The notes beneath the pieces are model-generated. The model did no database searches and had not been told where the DNA came from. It saw only the letters and a program-made list of their open reading frames with translations. Shown in pieces: positions 27,370 to 36,935 of a stretch of 64,000 nucleotides of DNA. Origin of the DNA: Eubacterium sp. AM49-13BH (GTDB lineage: Bacteria; Bacillota; Clostridia; Lachnospirales; Lachnospiraceae); contig NZ_QSEK01000007.1 in assembly GCF_003464165.1 (NCBI RefSeq), positions 1 through 64,000 of the forward strand, given 5' to 3'. The translations under genes and the position numbers were made by a program. Position 1 is the stretch's first letter. Each line of letters opens with the position of its first letter.

Positions 27370-28644
27370 TTATGAGAGAAATGTATAAGAATATGGGAAT
27401 CTGTGATGAAGTATATGATTACTGCGATAATATAATTAAGTCGCTTCATGACAGATTTGAAGAGATAGACAAGAATGCAGAATATACCAGATGAAGGTTA
27501 TAAAGGCAATGCAGGATAATAAGGTTGCTGAGATGCATTTATCAGGAACAACAGGTTATGGTTATAACGATGATGGAAGAGATACTCTTGAGAAAGTATA
27601 TTCAGATATATTCAAGACAGAGGATGCACTTGTAAGACCACAGATTATCTGCGGAACTCATGCGTTAAATGTAGCTTTATCATCTAACTTAAGACCGGGT
27701 GATGAGCTTTTGTCGCCTGTTGGAAAGCCATATGATACAATGGATGAAATTATCGGTATCAGACCTTCTAAGGGAAGTCTTGCAGAATATGGAATTACAT
27801 ATGCACAGGTTGACCTGCTGCCAGACGGAGGCTTTGATTATGACGGAATTAAGAATGCAATCAATGAAAGAACAAAGCTTGTTACAATCCAGCGTTCTAA
27901 GGGATATGCTTCAAGACCTACACTTTCAGTTGAAAGAATTGGAGAACTTATAAGTTTTATCAAGGGAATCAAGCCAGATGTTATATGCATGGTTGATAAC
28001 TGCTACGGTGAATTTGTTGAAAGAATTGAACCTCAGAGGTTGGGGCAGATATGATAGTCGGTTCGCTTATAAAGAATCCTGGCGGAGGACTTGCTCCATG
28101 CGGCGGCTATATCGCAGGAAAGAAAGAATGCGTTGAGCAGGCAGCTTACAGATTGTCTTCACCGGGGCTTGGAAAAGAAGTTGGTGCAACACTTGGTGTA
28201 AACCAGAGCTTTTATCAGGGACTTTTCTTATCACCTGTAGTTGTTGCCGGTGCACTTAAGGGTGCAATATTTGCTGCAAATGTATACGAAAAGGCAGGCT
28301 TTGTAGTAAGACCTGATGGAAGTGAGCCAAGATATGATATTATTCAGGCAGTTGAACTTGGAAGTGCAGACGGGCTTCTTGCTTTCTGTAAAGGAATCCA
28401 GGCGGCAGCACCTGTTGACAGCTTTGTTACACCAGAACCATGGCCGATGCCAGGATATGATTCAGACGTTATCATGGCTGCCGGAGCTTTCGTTCAAGGC
28501 TCATCAATAGAACTTTCTGCGGATGGCCCATTAAAAGAACCTTATTCAGTATTCTTCCAGGGAGGCCTTACATGGTATCATGCAAAGCTTGGAATTATGA
28601 TGAGTGTTCAGAAAATGTTTGAAAAAGATCTTATAAAGCTTTGA
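27366..28644 (+). CDS. PLP-dependent methionine gamma-lyase-type protein (aluminum resistance family), two frame breaks
   Basis: A Cys/Met-metabolism-type PLP enzyme of the family named aluminum resistance protein (Bacillus YnbB), regularly found after miaA. The frame breaks twice. Near 27482 one A is missing (EIDKNAEY then QMKVIKAMQDNK). Near 28034 one T is missing (VERIEP then SEVGADMIVGSLIKNPGG). With both restored the protein is about 426 aa, the family length. The PLP Lys is probably the one in SLIKNPGGGL. QRSKGYASRPTLS and MVDNCYGEF are further family motifs. The substrate of the family is not established. Confidence 0.88.
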
Positions 28645-28668
28645 TTGAATTAATATTTGTGTTATAAT
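28641..28668 (+). promoter_or_regulatory. Promoter of the DUF4321 gene
   Basis: TTGATT (28641-28646), a 16-base spacer and TATAAT (28663-28668). The -35 overlaps the stop codon of the preceding gene. Confidence 0.7.
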
Positions 28669-28670
28669 GC

Positions 28671-28700
28671 ATTGGAGTATGGATTTTTCCGTACTCCAAT
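28671..28700 (+). promoter_or_regulatory. Hairpin at the transcript start of the DUF4321 gene
   Basis: ATTGGAGTATGG pairs with CCGTACTCCAAT (12 bp with one G-T pair, 6-base loop ATTTTT). It begins about where transcription from the TATAAT at 28663 should start. No T run follows, so it is unlikely to be a terminator and more likely stabilises or regulates the 5' end. Confidence 0.55.
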
Positions 28701-28722
28701 TTATGATTAAAGGGTGAAATCT

Positions 28723-28986
28723 ATGAGTAACATTTCTAAATATAAGAACGGCTGGCTTTTATGGCTATTCATTCTGATAGGCATTGTGCTTGGCGGTCTT
28801 ATTGCAGAACTTACTGCCGGTGTACATACATTAAGCTGGCTGTCTTATGGACAGAGTTTTGGTCTTAACAGTCCACTGGTATTAGATCTTGGGGTACTTG
28901 TATTAACATTTGCACTCCAGATTAAGATTACTATTGCCAGTATAATAGGCGTTATACTTGCAATTATTATTTACAGATTTATTTAA
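28723..28986 (+). CDS. DUF4321 small membrane protein
   Basis: An 87-aa protein with two strong hydrophobic helices (about residues 10-30 and 52-84), matching the DUF4321 family that commonly precedes radC/mreB in Clostridia. Function is unknown. ATG 28723 follows AAAGGGTG. It has its own promoter and a 5' hairpin, and is followed by radC after 19 bases; it may be the first gene of the radC-mreBCD transcript. Confidence 0.8.
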   Translation: MSNISKYKNGWLLWLFILIGIVLGGLIAELTAGVHTLSWLSYGQSFGLNSPLVLDLGVLVLTFALQIKITIASIIGVILAIIIYRFI

Positions 28987-29005
28987 TCTGACTGCTGTTT
29001 AATTT

Positions 29006-29698
29006 ATGGTATATGAGAATATAATAACAGGTGTAGAAGAGGATAAGCTTCTTCCTTATGAGAAGTGCCTTGAGTATGGAGCAACAGCACTGGATAATGC
29101 GGAGCTGTTAGCTGCCATTATCAGAACCGGAACGAACGGATTAAGTTCTATCGAACTTGCTGAAAAGTTACTGGAGAGTGCCGGTAATCTTAACGGACTA
29201 TATAATATGTCTGTTCAGGAACTTATGCAGATTAAAGGCATAGGAAAGGCTAAAGCTGTGCAGATATGCTGTATACTTGAGCTTTCAAGGCGTATTGCCA
29301 AGCAGAAGGCAAGAGAAAAATTAGATTTTTCCAATGCAGAGACAATAGCAGGGTATTATATGGAAGACATGAGACATCTTGAGAAAGAACATCTTATACT
29401 TGTTATGCTTGATAACAGATGCTGTCTTATAAGAGATAAGGTGCTTTCTGTAGGAACTTCCACTGGTTCAATGGTTTCGGTAAGAGAGATATTTAAAGAA
29501 GCACTTGATAACAGGGCAGCTTCAATAGTTCTTCTTCATAACCATCCTTCAGGCAATCCTTCTCCGAGCAGGGAAGATATGAAGGTTACAAGGAATGTGG
29601 CAGAAGCAGGGAAGATTGTAGGGATTGAGCTGCTGGACCATATTGTTATAGGAGATAATTCTTATTTCAGTTTTAAACAAATGCAATATATTAATTAA
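29006..29698 (+). CDS. radC: RadC-type JAB1/MPN domain protein
   Basis: A 230-aa protein of the RadC/YeeS group; despite the name a DNA-repair role is not established. The N-terminal helix-hairpin-helix region (LMQIKGIGKAKAVQI, about residue 75) precedes a JAB1-type metalloprotease fold. The metal motif is intact: LLHNHPSGNPSPSREDM. It stands directly before mreB, as in many Firmicutes (mreB-associated radC/ysxA). Confidence 0.93.
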   Translation: MVYENIITGVEEDKLLPYEKCLEYGATALDNAELLAAIIRTGTNGLSSIELAEKLLESAGNLNGLYNMSVQELMQIKGIGKAKAVQICCILELSRRIAKQKAREKLDFSNAETIAGYYMEDMRHLEKEHLILVMLDNRCCLIRDKVLSVGTSTGSMVSVREIFKEALDNRAASIVLLHNHPSGNPSPSREDMKVTRNVAEAGKIVGIELLDHIVIGDNSYFSFKQMQYIN

Positions 29699-29720
29699 CA
29701 ATTAAGAAAGGAAGTAAGAT

Positions 29721-30736
29721 ATGGGTAACGCATACGGAATTGATATAGGCACAAGTAATTTCAAAATGTGCTGCAGTGACAAAGATAAGATACTTAATGA
29801 GAAGAATATTATAGCTATTGCTAATAAAACAGAGCTTTTAGCTTTTGGAGATGAAGCATATGAGATGTATGAGAAAGCTCCTGAGCATATAGAGGTTTCT
29901 TTCCCTGTAAAGTTTGGTGTTATAGCAGATATTGAGAATATGCAGACACTTCTTTTTAGTTTCTTTAATAAGATTAATGAAGGAAAGAAGATTACAGGTT
30001 CAGATTTCTATATTGCTGTACCTACAGATGTAACAGAAGTAGAGAAGAGAGCCTTTTATGAACTTGTGGTTGATTCAAAGGTAAAGGCTAAGAATGTTTA
30101 TGTAGTTGATAAGCCTGTTGCAGATGCAATTGGTGCAGGTCTTGATGTAACCAAGTCTAAAGGTATCATGATTGTTAATATCGGCGCTGAGACAACAGAA
30201 ATTTCTGTACTTTCTTTAGGAGGAATCGTTATAGCAAGGCTGTTAAGATTGGTGGTAATAAGCTTGATGACTGCATTATAAGCAACGTAAGAAAAGCCTA
30301 TAATCTTGTTATTGGAAGCAAGACTGCTGAGAATTTAAAGAAACAGTTAGGAAGTGCTGTTCCTGTATCAGAAAGCTTTGCACCTGGTTTTGGAAGAAAT
30401 GTTTTATCAGGACTGCCTGTAAGTGTTGATATATCTTCTGATATTATATATCAGGCAATAATTGATTCATTACATTCGATTATGGATGCAATTAAAGTTA
30501 TTCTTGAGAGAACTCCGCCAGAACTTGCGGCAGATATTATTAAAGATGGTGTTTATTTTACAGGAGGAACATCTCAGATTAATAATCTTGAGAAATTTAT
30601 TAAGGATGAGACTAATCTTAATGTCAACATTGTGGAACATCCTGCAGAAAGCGTTGTAAGAGGTCTTATGGGAGTTGTATCTAATCCTGAATTTGCCAAG
30701 GTTGCATATACTCCAACAGAGAAAAATTTTGATTAA
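29721..30736 (+). CDS. mreB: MreB-like actin homologue, frame-broken
   Basis: A roughly 338-aa actin-fold protein that organises cell-wall synthesis with MreC, MreD, PBP2 and RodA. The phosphate-1 motif is GIDIGTSNFKM and phosphate 2 is MIVNIGAETTEISV. The frame ends at 30281 just after GGIVIA. With one G restored near 30240 it continues as RAVKIGGNKLDDCII and runs to a stop at 30736, including FTGGTSQINNLEKF. The sequence is more divergent than standard MreB, so an Mbl/MreBH-type paralogue is possible. The position directly before mreC and mreD favours MreB. AAAGGAAG precedes the start. Confidence 0.9.
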
Positions 30737-30750
30737 GGGCAGGTTTTAGA

Positions 30751-31590
30751 ATGAGAAAGAAAATTTCTTCATTTATGACTTCGAAGAATATTCTCATTGC
30801 ACTTACGGTTCTGTGCTGCTTCTTTATTGGAACAAGCTTTTTTACAGATACGCTTACCAAGCCTCTTAAAAAATGTGTTTCAATGATTGTTGTTCCGGTA
30901 CAGAAAGGTATGAACAATATAGGCTTCTGGGTTTATGACAAATACCAGACGCTTCAGGAAATATCAGTTGTTCTTGATGAGAATAAGAATCTTCAGAGTC
31001 AGATTGATGAGCTTACAGAAGAAAATAATCAGTTAAAGCAGGATTCATATGAACTTAACAGGCTCCGTGAGCTGTATGAGCTTGACCAGCAGTATGCAGG
31101 CTATTCTAAAGTCGGAGCAAGAGTAATTGAAGTTACAACAGATAACTGGCATTCTTCATTCAAGATTGATAAAGGTACAGATGATGGGCTTAAAGTTGAT
31201 ATGAATGTTATTGCAAGTGGTGGTCTTGTAGGTATTATTTCTGAAACAGGAAGTAATTATTCTATTGTCAAGACAATCACAGAGAATAACAGTAATGTGA
31301 GCGGAATGCTTATAGATACTAATGAAACATGTATAGTTCAAGGTGATATTGAACTTATGGATACAGGAATGATACGTGTTTCACATTTTAAAAGTGATGT
31401 TATTGTCAGAAATGGTGATAAAGTAGTTACATCCAATATAAGTGATAAATATCTTCAGGGAATTCTGATTGGATATGTTAAGGATGTTAAGCTGGATTCT
31501 AACAATCTTACCCAGTCTGGATATATTGTTCCCGCAGTTGATTTTAATAATCTGCAGGAGGTATTAGTCATAACCCAGCTTAAAGAATAA
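30751..31590 (+). CDS. mreC: Rod shape-determining protein MreC
   Basis: A 279-aa membrane-anchored scaffold of the elongasome. One N-terminal transmembrane helix (about residues 12-32) is followed by a coiled coil (about 60-110, ENKNLQSQIDELTEENNQLK) and by the periplasmic-type beta domains with the family motif IDKGTDDGLKVDMNVIASGGLVG. It follows mreB by 14 bases and precedes mreD by 19 bases. Confidence 0.94.
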   Translation: MRKKISSFMTSKNILIALTVLCCFFIGTSFFTDTLTKPLKKCVSMIVVPVQKGMNNIGFWVYDKYQTLQEISVVLDENKNLQSQIDELTEENNQLKQDSYELNRLRELYELDQQYAGYSKVGARVIEVTTDNWHSSFKIDKGTDDGLKVDMNVIASGGLVGIISETGSNYSIVKTITENNSNVSGMLIDTNETCIVQGDIELMDTGMIRVSHFKSDVIVRNGDKVVTSNISDKYLQGILIGYVKDVKLDSNNLTQSGYIVPAVDFNNLQEVLVITQLKE

Positions 31591-31609
31591 GTGTTTAGGA
31601 CTATTTATT

Positions 31610-32143
31610 ATGAAAAGAAAGATAACAGAATTGATTATTATATTGTTTTTCTATCTCATGCAGGTTTCTGTTGCAAGAGTTATTTCAATTGCTAATATTT
31701 CGCCTAACTGGCTTATTATTCTTCCAGTATTTTTTGGGTTTTTCTGTGGGAAAAATGATGGAATGTTTGCTGGATTTTTTGCAGGAATTATGTATGATTT
31801 GTTTTATTCCGGATTATTCGGATTTACAGCACTTATTTTTATTTACATAGGATATTTTTCAGGCTTTTTTTATCAGAAGTACGAGGTGAGAGAAATTCTT
31901 ATCCCTCTTGCACTTGTGATAACTGCTGATTTCGGATATGGATTTATATCATATATTGGTAATTTCCTGCTTCATAACAGACTTAATGTAGGATTTTTTA
32001 TGTCGAGATTTATTTTGCCGGAAGTTGTATATACAGCACTGGTTTCTCTTATTATATATCATCCTATACATTATTTCTGTACGATAACGGAGCCAGGGAG
32101 AGAGAGAAAAAAGAAGGGTAAGATTGATGAAGGAAGTATTTGA
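31610..32143 (+). CDS. mreD: Rod shape-determining protein MreD
   Basis: A 177-aa integral membrane protein with five to six predicted helices, an MreD-like start (TELIIILFFYLMQV) and the recurring GFFCGKNDGMFAGFFAGIMYDL motif. It is poorly conserved as a family, so the position between mreC and PBP2 carries much of the evidence. Its end overlaps the PBP2 start by 17 bases. Confidence 0.9.
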   Translation: MKRKITELIIILFFYLMQVSVARVISIANISPNWLIILPVFFGFFCGKNDGMFAGFFAGIMYDLFYSGLFGFTALIFIYIGYFSGFFYQKYEVREILIPLALVITADFGYGFISYIGNFLLHNRLNVGFFMSRFILPEVVYTALVSLIIYHPIHYFCTITEPGRERKKKGKIDEGSI

Positions 32144-34880
32144 TTATATTGTAAGTCTTCTCAAATCCAGAATTTTTCCTATGATTCTTGTGTTTATTGT
32201 TCTGATTTCTGTTCTTGTTCACAGATTATTTGTTCTTCAGATAATAAAGGGAAATTCATATGTTGAGGACTTATCAAGCTCTATACAGAAAGATATGAGT
32301 GTTGCGGCTGCCAGAGGCCGTATCTATGACCGTAACGGTGTTCTTCTTGCTTACAATGATCTGTCATACGCAGTCAAGATAAGCGACTCTGGAAGATATT
32401 CAGATAACGCAACTAAGAATACAACTATTAATAATTCTATTAACAAGACATTAGATATTATAGAAAATCATGGAGATACATATTCTAATGATTTTCCTAT
32501 TATCTATAATAATGGACAGTTCTCATATAATGTTGAGGGTACATCGCTTTTAAGATTTTTAAGAGATTCTTATGGAACTGAGTCGATAGCAGCACTTTCT
32601 GACGAACAGAAGGCTACATCAGCAGAGAATATGTTCAAGTACCTTTGCAAGACTTATGAGGTTAATTATGATGAATTTGGAATAGAACATTCTCTTATGA
32701 TTGTTAATCTAAGAAGATATATGGCTGCCAATTCGTATAACAGATATCTTACATTTATTATTGCAAATGAAGTATCGGATGAAACTGTTGCAGCTATACT
32801 GGAAAACAGTGATGGTCTTGTTGGTGTTACTGTGGAAGAGCAGTATATAAGAAGATATGTTGATAGTGTATATTGCTCACAAATACTTGGATATACTGGA
32901 ACAGTCTCTAATTCAGAATTAGAGGAGCTTGGCGACGGATATGAAAGTAATGATGTTGTTGGTAAATCAGGAATTGAAAAGAGCATGGAGAATGAGTTAT
33001 CCGGAGTAAAGGGTGAGAAATCGGTATATGTTGATACTGTAGGAAGAGTTACAGAGGTGCTTGATCAGGAAGATCCACAGGCTGGACATGATGTATATCT
33101 TACAATAGATATTAACCTTCAGAAATCAATATATAATGCGATAGAAGATGAGATAACCGATATATTCATGAAATATTTCACACCTGGAAGCAATAAGATA
33201 ACTTATAATGGTTCTGGTGATGTTGATACTATATATATAACAGCACAGGAAGTATATTTTGCACTTATTGATAATAATCTGGTTTCATTAAAAGAAATTG
33301 AAGAACAGAATACACCTAATGAAGCTGAGATTTACAGTCAGTTTGAGACAAAAAAGGCACAGACTTTATCATGGTTGGATAGTGAGCTTAAATCTGGTAA
33401 CACTGCTTATGGAAAACTTTCAGAGGAACAGCAGTTGTATATCTGGTATATATATGACCTTTTAAGAAGTGAGAATATATTCAGTCTGGCTAATGTTGAT
33501 ACAAGCGACAGTGTTTATTATGACTGGGTATACGGGGATTCGACAAGTCTCTCACAGCTTTTGACGTATGGTATATCTAAGAACTGGATAGATATGTCAT
33601 CGCTTACATCAGAGAAGTATACAAGTCTTCAGGAGTCATATGATGCACTTGTTGATTATATTATTTCAGCACTTGATTCTGATACAGCATTTTTTAAGAA
33701 AATGTACAAATATATGATTAATGCTGGAAGTATTTCAGGAAGACAGGTGTGTATGCTTCTTTATGAACAGGGCGTTCTTGATATGAATGCAGATGATTCA
33801 CGTTATCAATCTCTTTCATCAGGAAGCATGGGAGCATATGAATTTATGTCATATGTTATCTCTAATAAGATTATTACTGTTGGACAGCTTGCACTTAAAC
33901 CATGCTCAGGCTCAGCAGTTGTTACTAATCCTAATAATGGCGATATTCTGGCACTTGTTTCATATCCAAGTTATGATAATAACAAGTTGTCAGGAACAGT
34001 AGATGCAAAGTATTACAGTTCACTTGTTACTGATAATGCAAGTCCACTGCTTAACAGGGCGACACAGTCATTTATTGCTCCAGGTTCTACTTATAAACCA
34101 TGTACAATTATTGCCGGCATGGATACAGGTATAATATCATCATCTACTGTATTTAACTGTTCAGGAGTTTTTGACAAGGTAACGCCTTCACCAAGATGCT
34201 GGCAGAGATGGGGTCATGGAAGTGAATCGGCTGCTACTGCGATAAGAGATTCATGTAATGTTTATATGTATAATGTTGGTTATAATCTTGCATGTAGTAA
34301 GAATGGTTCATATAATAGTACTTATGGAACTAATATATTAAAGAACTATTCTGATATGTTGGGGTTATCTAACAAAACTGGCATAGAGATTGAGGAAGGA
34401 ACACCTGGTGCATCTTCACAGAATGCCATTGCATCAGCAATCGGACAGGGTAACCACAGATACAGTACACTTAATCTTGCCCGTTATGTTACAACGCTTG
34501 CAACATCAGGTACATGTTATAATCTTACTCTTATTGATAAGATTACTGATTATGATGGCAATATCATTAAGGAAAACCACGCAGAAGTTAATAATCAGGT
34601 AGAATTAAGTTCTGATATATGGAATACAGTTCATTCTGGTATGAATATGGCTGCAGGAACATATACAGCATTATCATCATTGCATATGTCGATTGCTGCT
34701 AAGACAGGAACTGCACAGGAAAGGACAACAGATCCTGACCATGCTACATTAATATCATATGCACCTTATGATAATCCTGAATATTGTATGGCTGTGCGTA
34801 TTCAGAATGGTTATGCAGCTTCTAATGCAGTAACATTAGGCGCAGAGATATATAAAATGCTTTTTAATATTAATGAATAA
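32127..34880 (+). CDS. mrdA: Penicillin-binding protein 2 (elongation transpeptidase)
   Basis: A 917-aa class B PBP with one N-terminal membrane helix (about residues 14-36), a dimerisation region (RGRIYDRNGVLLA) and a transpeptidase domain. Active-site motifs are APGSTYKPC (Ser and Lys), SCN in RDSCNVYMYN, and KTGTAQE. Between the dimerisation and catalytic domains is an inserted helical region of about 250 residues, so it is much longer than the E. coli enzyme (about 630 aa); long forms occur in Lachnospiraceae. ATG 32127 follows AAGGGTAAG inside mreD. Together with RodA downstream it forms the elongation synthase. Confidence 0.93.
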   Translation: MKEVFDYIVSLLKSRIFPMILVFIVLISVLVHRLFVLQIIKGNSYVEDLSSSIQKDMSVAAARGRIYDRNGVLLAYNDLSYAVKISDSGRYSDNATKNTTINNSINKTLDIIENHGDTYSNDFPIIYNNGQFSYNVEGTSLLRFLRDSYGTESIAALSDEQKATSAENMFKYLCKTYEVNYDEFGIEHSLMIVNLRRYMAANSYNRYLTFIIANEVSDETVAAILENSDGLVGVTVEEQYIRRYVDSVYCSQILGYTGTVSNSELEELGDGYESNDVVGKSGIEKSMENELSGVKGEKSVYVDTVGRVTEVLDQEDPQAGHDVYLTIDINLQKSIYNAIEDEITDIFMKYFTPGSNKITYNGSGDVDTIYITAQEVYFALIDNNLVSLKEIEEQNTPNEAEIYSQFETKKAQTLSWLDSELKSGNTAYGKLSEEQQLYIWYIYDLLRSENIFSLANVDTSDSVYYDWVYGDSTSLSQLLTYGISKNWIDMSSLTSEKYTSLQESYDALVDYIISALDSDTAFFKKMYKYMINAGSISGRQVCMLLYEQGVLDMNADDSRYQSLSSGSMGAYEFMSYVISNKIITVGQLALKPCSGSAVVTNPNNGDILALVSYPSYDNNKLSGTVDAKYYSSLVTDNASPLLNRATQSFIAPGSTYKPCTIIAGMDTGIISSSTVFNCSGVFDKVTPSPRCWQRWGHGSESAATAIRDSCNVYMYNVGYNLACSKNGSYNSTYGTNILKNYSDMLGLSNKTGIEIEEGTPGASSQNAIASAIGQGNHRYSTLNLARYVTTLATSGTCYNLTLIDKITDYDGNIIKENHAEVNNQVELSSDIWNTVHSGMNMAAGTYTALSSLHMSIAAKTGTAQERTTDPDHATLISYAPYDNPEYCMAVRIQNGYAASNAVTLGAEIYKMLFNINE

Positions 34881-34933
34881 TATTTATTGATATATACTAA
34901 AGAAATAATAATATAAAATGTGAGGTGAGTGCT

Positions 34934-35677
34934 TTGGATAATTCAGTCATAATCAAAGGAAGTAAAAGTGGAATAACAGTATTTCTTGACAATGAGATGC
35001 CTTTTGAAGAGTTACTTGAAAGTGTTTCAGATAAGTTTAAAAATGCATCAAAGTTCTTTAATAATGCTAATATGGCAATTTCTTTTGATGGAAGAGATTT
35101 ATCTGCAGAAGAAGAAAAGAAAATACTTAATATTATATCGGATGTATCTGACCTTAATATTGTATGCGTTCTTGATGAGAATAATGACATGAAAACTGTA
35201 TATGAAGAAGCTGTTAAGAAAGCTATCGCCAGTACGGCGGTCCAGGTGCCGGAACCAGCTTTACAGCCGGTAAGCCAGACAGTGTCAGATCAAAGAACAT
35301 CATGTATGTTCTACAAAGGGACACTTCGTTCAGGTCAGGTATTTGAAGCTGACGGAAGTGTTGTTGTATTAGGCGATGTTAATCCGGGGGGAAAAGTTGT
35401 TGCCAAGGGAAGTGTTATAGTACTTGGAAGTCTTAAAGGTAATATATTTGCAGGTGTCGATGGCAACGAGAATGCATTTGTTGTTGCACTTGAAATGAGT
35501 CCTATGCAGATTAAAATTGGAGATATTATTGCAAGAAGCTCAGATTCAGGAACTAAAGCTACAAAGGGCAGAGGTAAAGTTAAGGTTGTAGAACCTAAGA
35601 TTGCTTATGTCTATGACCAGAATATATATATCGAAGATTTAGAGCAGAATGCACTGGATGATATATGCTTAGATTAA
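34934..35677 (+). CDS. minC: Septum site-determining protein MinC
   Basis: A 247-aa FtsZ inhibitor. The C-terminal beta-helix with the MinD-binding repeats is typical (GTLRSGQVFEADGSVVVLGD, NPGGKVVAKGSVIVLGSL). The N-terminal FtsZ-interacting domain is weaker. TTG 34934 is chosen because AGGTG lies six bases upstream; the alternative GTG 34925 overlaps that site. minD and minE follow, with minD having a promoter of its own. Confidence 0.9.
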   Translation: MDNSVIIKGSKSGITVFLDNEMPFEELLESVSDKFKNASKFFNNANMAISFDGRDLSAEEEKKILNIISDVSDLNIVCVLDENNDMKTVYEEAVKKAIASTAVQVPEPALQPVSQTVSDQRTSCMFYKGTLRSGQVFEADGSVVVLGDVNPGGKVVAKGSVIVLGSLKGNIFAGVDGNENAFVVALEMSPMQIKIGDIIARSSDSGTKATKGRGKVKVVEPKIAYVYDQNIYIEDLEQNALDDICLD

Positions 35678-35712
35678 TTTAATATGTTTTTATACTGTTT
35701 TAAAAAAAATAG

Positions 35713-35741
35713 TTGATTTAACAGAAAAAATCTCGCATAAT
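35713..35741 (+). promoter_or_regulatory. Promoter of minD
   Basis: TTGATT (35713-35718), a 17-base spacer and CATAAT (35736-35741), 44 bases before the minD start. Confidence 0.6.
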
Positions 35742-35784
35742 TAATATATTGCGATTTATTATGAATTATTAATGGAGGTTTAAT

Positions 35785-36597
35785 ATGAGTGAAGTTATAG
35801 TTGTAACATCAGGAAAGGGTGGTGTAGGTAAGACTACAACAACAGCTAATATTGGTACAGGTCTTGCCAAACTTGGAAAGAAGGTCGTTATGATTGATAC
35901 AGATACAGGCCTTAGAAATCTTGATGTTGTATTAGGACTCGAAAACCGTATTGTATATAATCTTGTTGATGTTGTTGAAGGTAATTGCAGATTAAAGCAG
36001 GCAATGATTGCAGATAAGAGATGTCCTAAGCTGTTTCTTTTACCAACTGCACAGACAAGAGATAAGTCGGCAGTGACACCAGAGCAGATGGTTAAGGTTA
36101 TTGATGAAATCAAGAATGATCCAGAAGGATTTGATTACATAATTCTTGACTGTCCGGCTGGTATTGAACAGGGATTCCAGAATGCTATCGCTGGTGCTGA
36201 CAGAGCATTAGTTGTTACAACACCAGAAGTTTCAGCTATCAGAGATGCTGACAGAATTGTAGGTTTATTAGATGCGCATGGTCTTCAGAATCATGAGGAT
36301 TTAATTGTGAACAGAATCAGAATGGATATGGTAAACAGAGGCGAGATGATGTCAATTGATGATGTTAATGATATCTTACAGCTTAATGTTATTGGTGCTG
36401 TTCCAGATGATGAGAATATTGTTGTGGCTACTAACAAGGGACAGCCACTTGTTGGAGATGACTCTCTTGCAGGACAGGCTTATATGAATATCTGCCGCAG
36501 AATTACTGGTGAAGAGATTCCTTTTCTTGATCTTAATGGCAAAGGTGGTTTCTTTAAGAAACTTTCAGCATTTTTTAAGAGTGACAAGAAGAATTAA
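35785..36597 (+). CDS. minD: Septum site-determining ATPase MinD
   Basis: A 270-aa ParA-type ATPase that recruits MinC to the membrane and oscillates with MinE. The deviant Walker A motif is SGKGGVGKTTTTAN, with DTDTGLRNLDVVLG and DCPAGIEQGF following. The C-terminal amphipathic membrane-targeting helix is visible (GFFKKLSAFFK). ATGGAGG is just upstream. Confidence 0.97.
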   Translation: MSEVIVVTSGKGGVGKTTTTANIGTGLAKLGKKVVMIDTDTGLRNLDVVLGLENRIVYNLVDVVEGNCRLKQAMIADKRCPKLFLLPTAQTRDKSAVTPEQMVKVIDEIKNDPEGFDYIILDCPAGIEQGFQNAIAGADRALVVTTPEVSAIRDADRIVGLLDAHGLQNHEDLIVNRIRMDMVNRGEMMSIDDVNDILQLNVIGAVPDDENIVVATNKGQPLVGDDSLAGQAYMNICRRITGEEIPFLDLNGKGGFFKKLSAFFKSDKKN

Positions 36598-36646
36598 TAT
36601 ATGTATGAGATAGGCATTATAACGCTTATTCAGGGAGGGATTAAAT

Positions 36647-36922
36647 ATGGGATTACTTGATTTATTTAAGAAAAAAGGTTCAAGTGATGTAGCAAAAGAC
36701 AGATTAAAGTTATTACTTGTATCTGACAGAGCTAATTGTTCACCAGAGGTTATGGAAATGATTAAGAATGATATTATTAAAGTCATTTCTAAATATATGG
36801 AGATTGATACAGACGGACTTGATATTCAGATTACATCTACAGAGTCTGATACCAATAATGGTTCTGTACCAGCGATTTTTGCTAATATTCCAATTAAGGA
36901 TATGAGAAATAGCGAAAAGTAA
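36647..36922 (+). CDS. minE: Cell division topological specificity factor MinE
   Basis: A 91-aa MinE that displaces MinC and activates MinD ATPase. The N-terminal membrane anchor is GLLDLFKKKG. The MinD-contact helix region (KDRLKLLLVSDRANCSPEVMEM) matches the family. It is preceded by AGGGAGG. MinE with MinCD, and no DivIVA in the window, suggests an oscillating Min system, as in other Clostridia. Confidence 0.94.
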   Translation: MGLLDLFKKKGSSDVAKDRLKLLLVSDRANCSPEVMEMIKNDIIKVISKYMEIDTDGLDIQITSTESDTNNGSVPAIFANIPIKDMRNSEK

Positions 36923-36935
36923 TAAGGATTTTATT

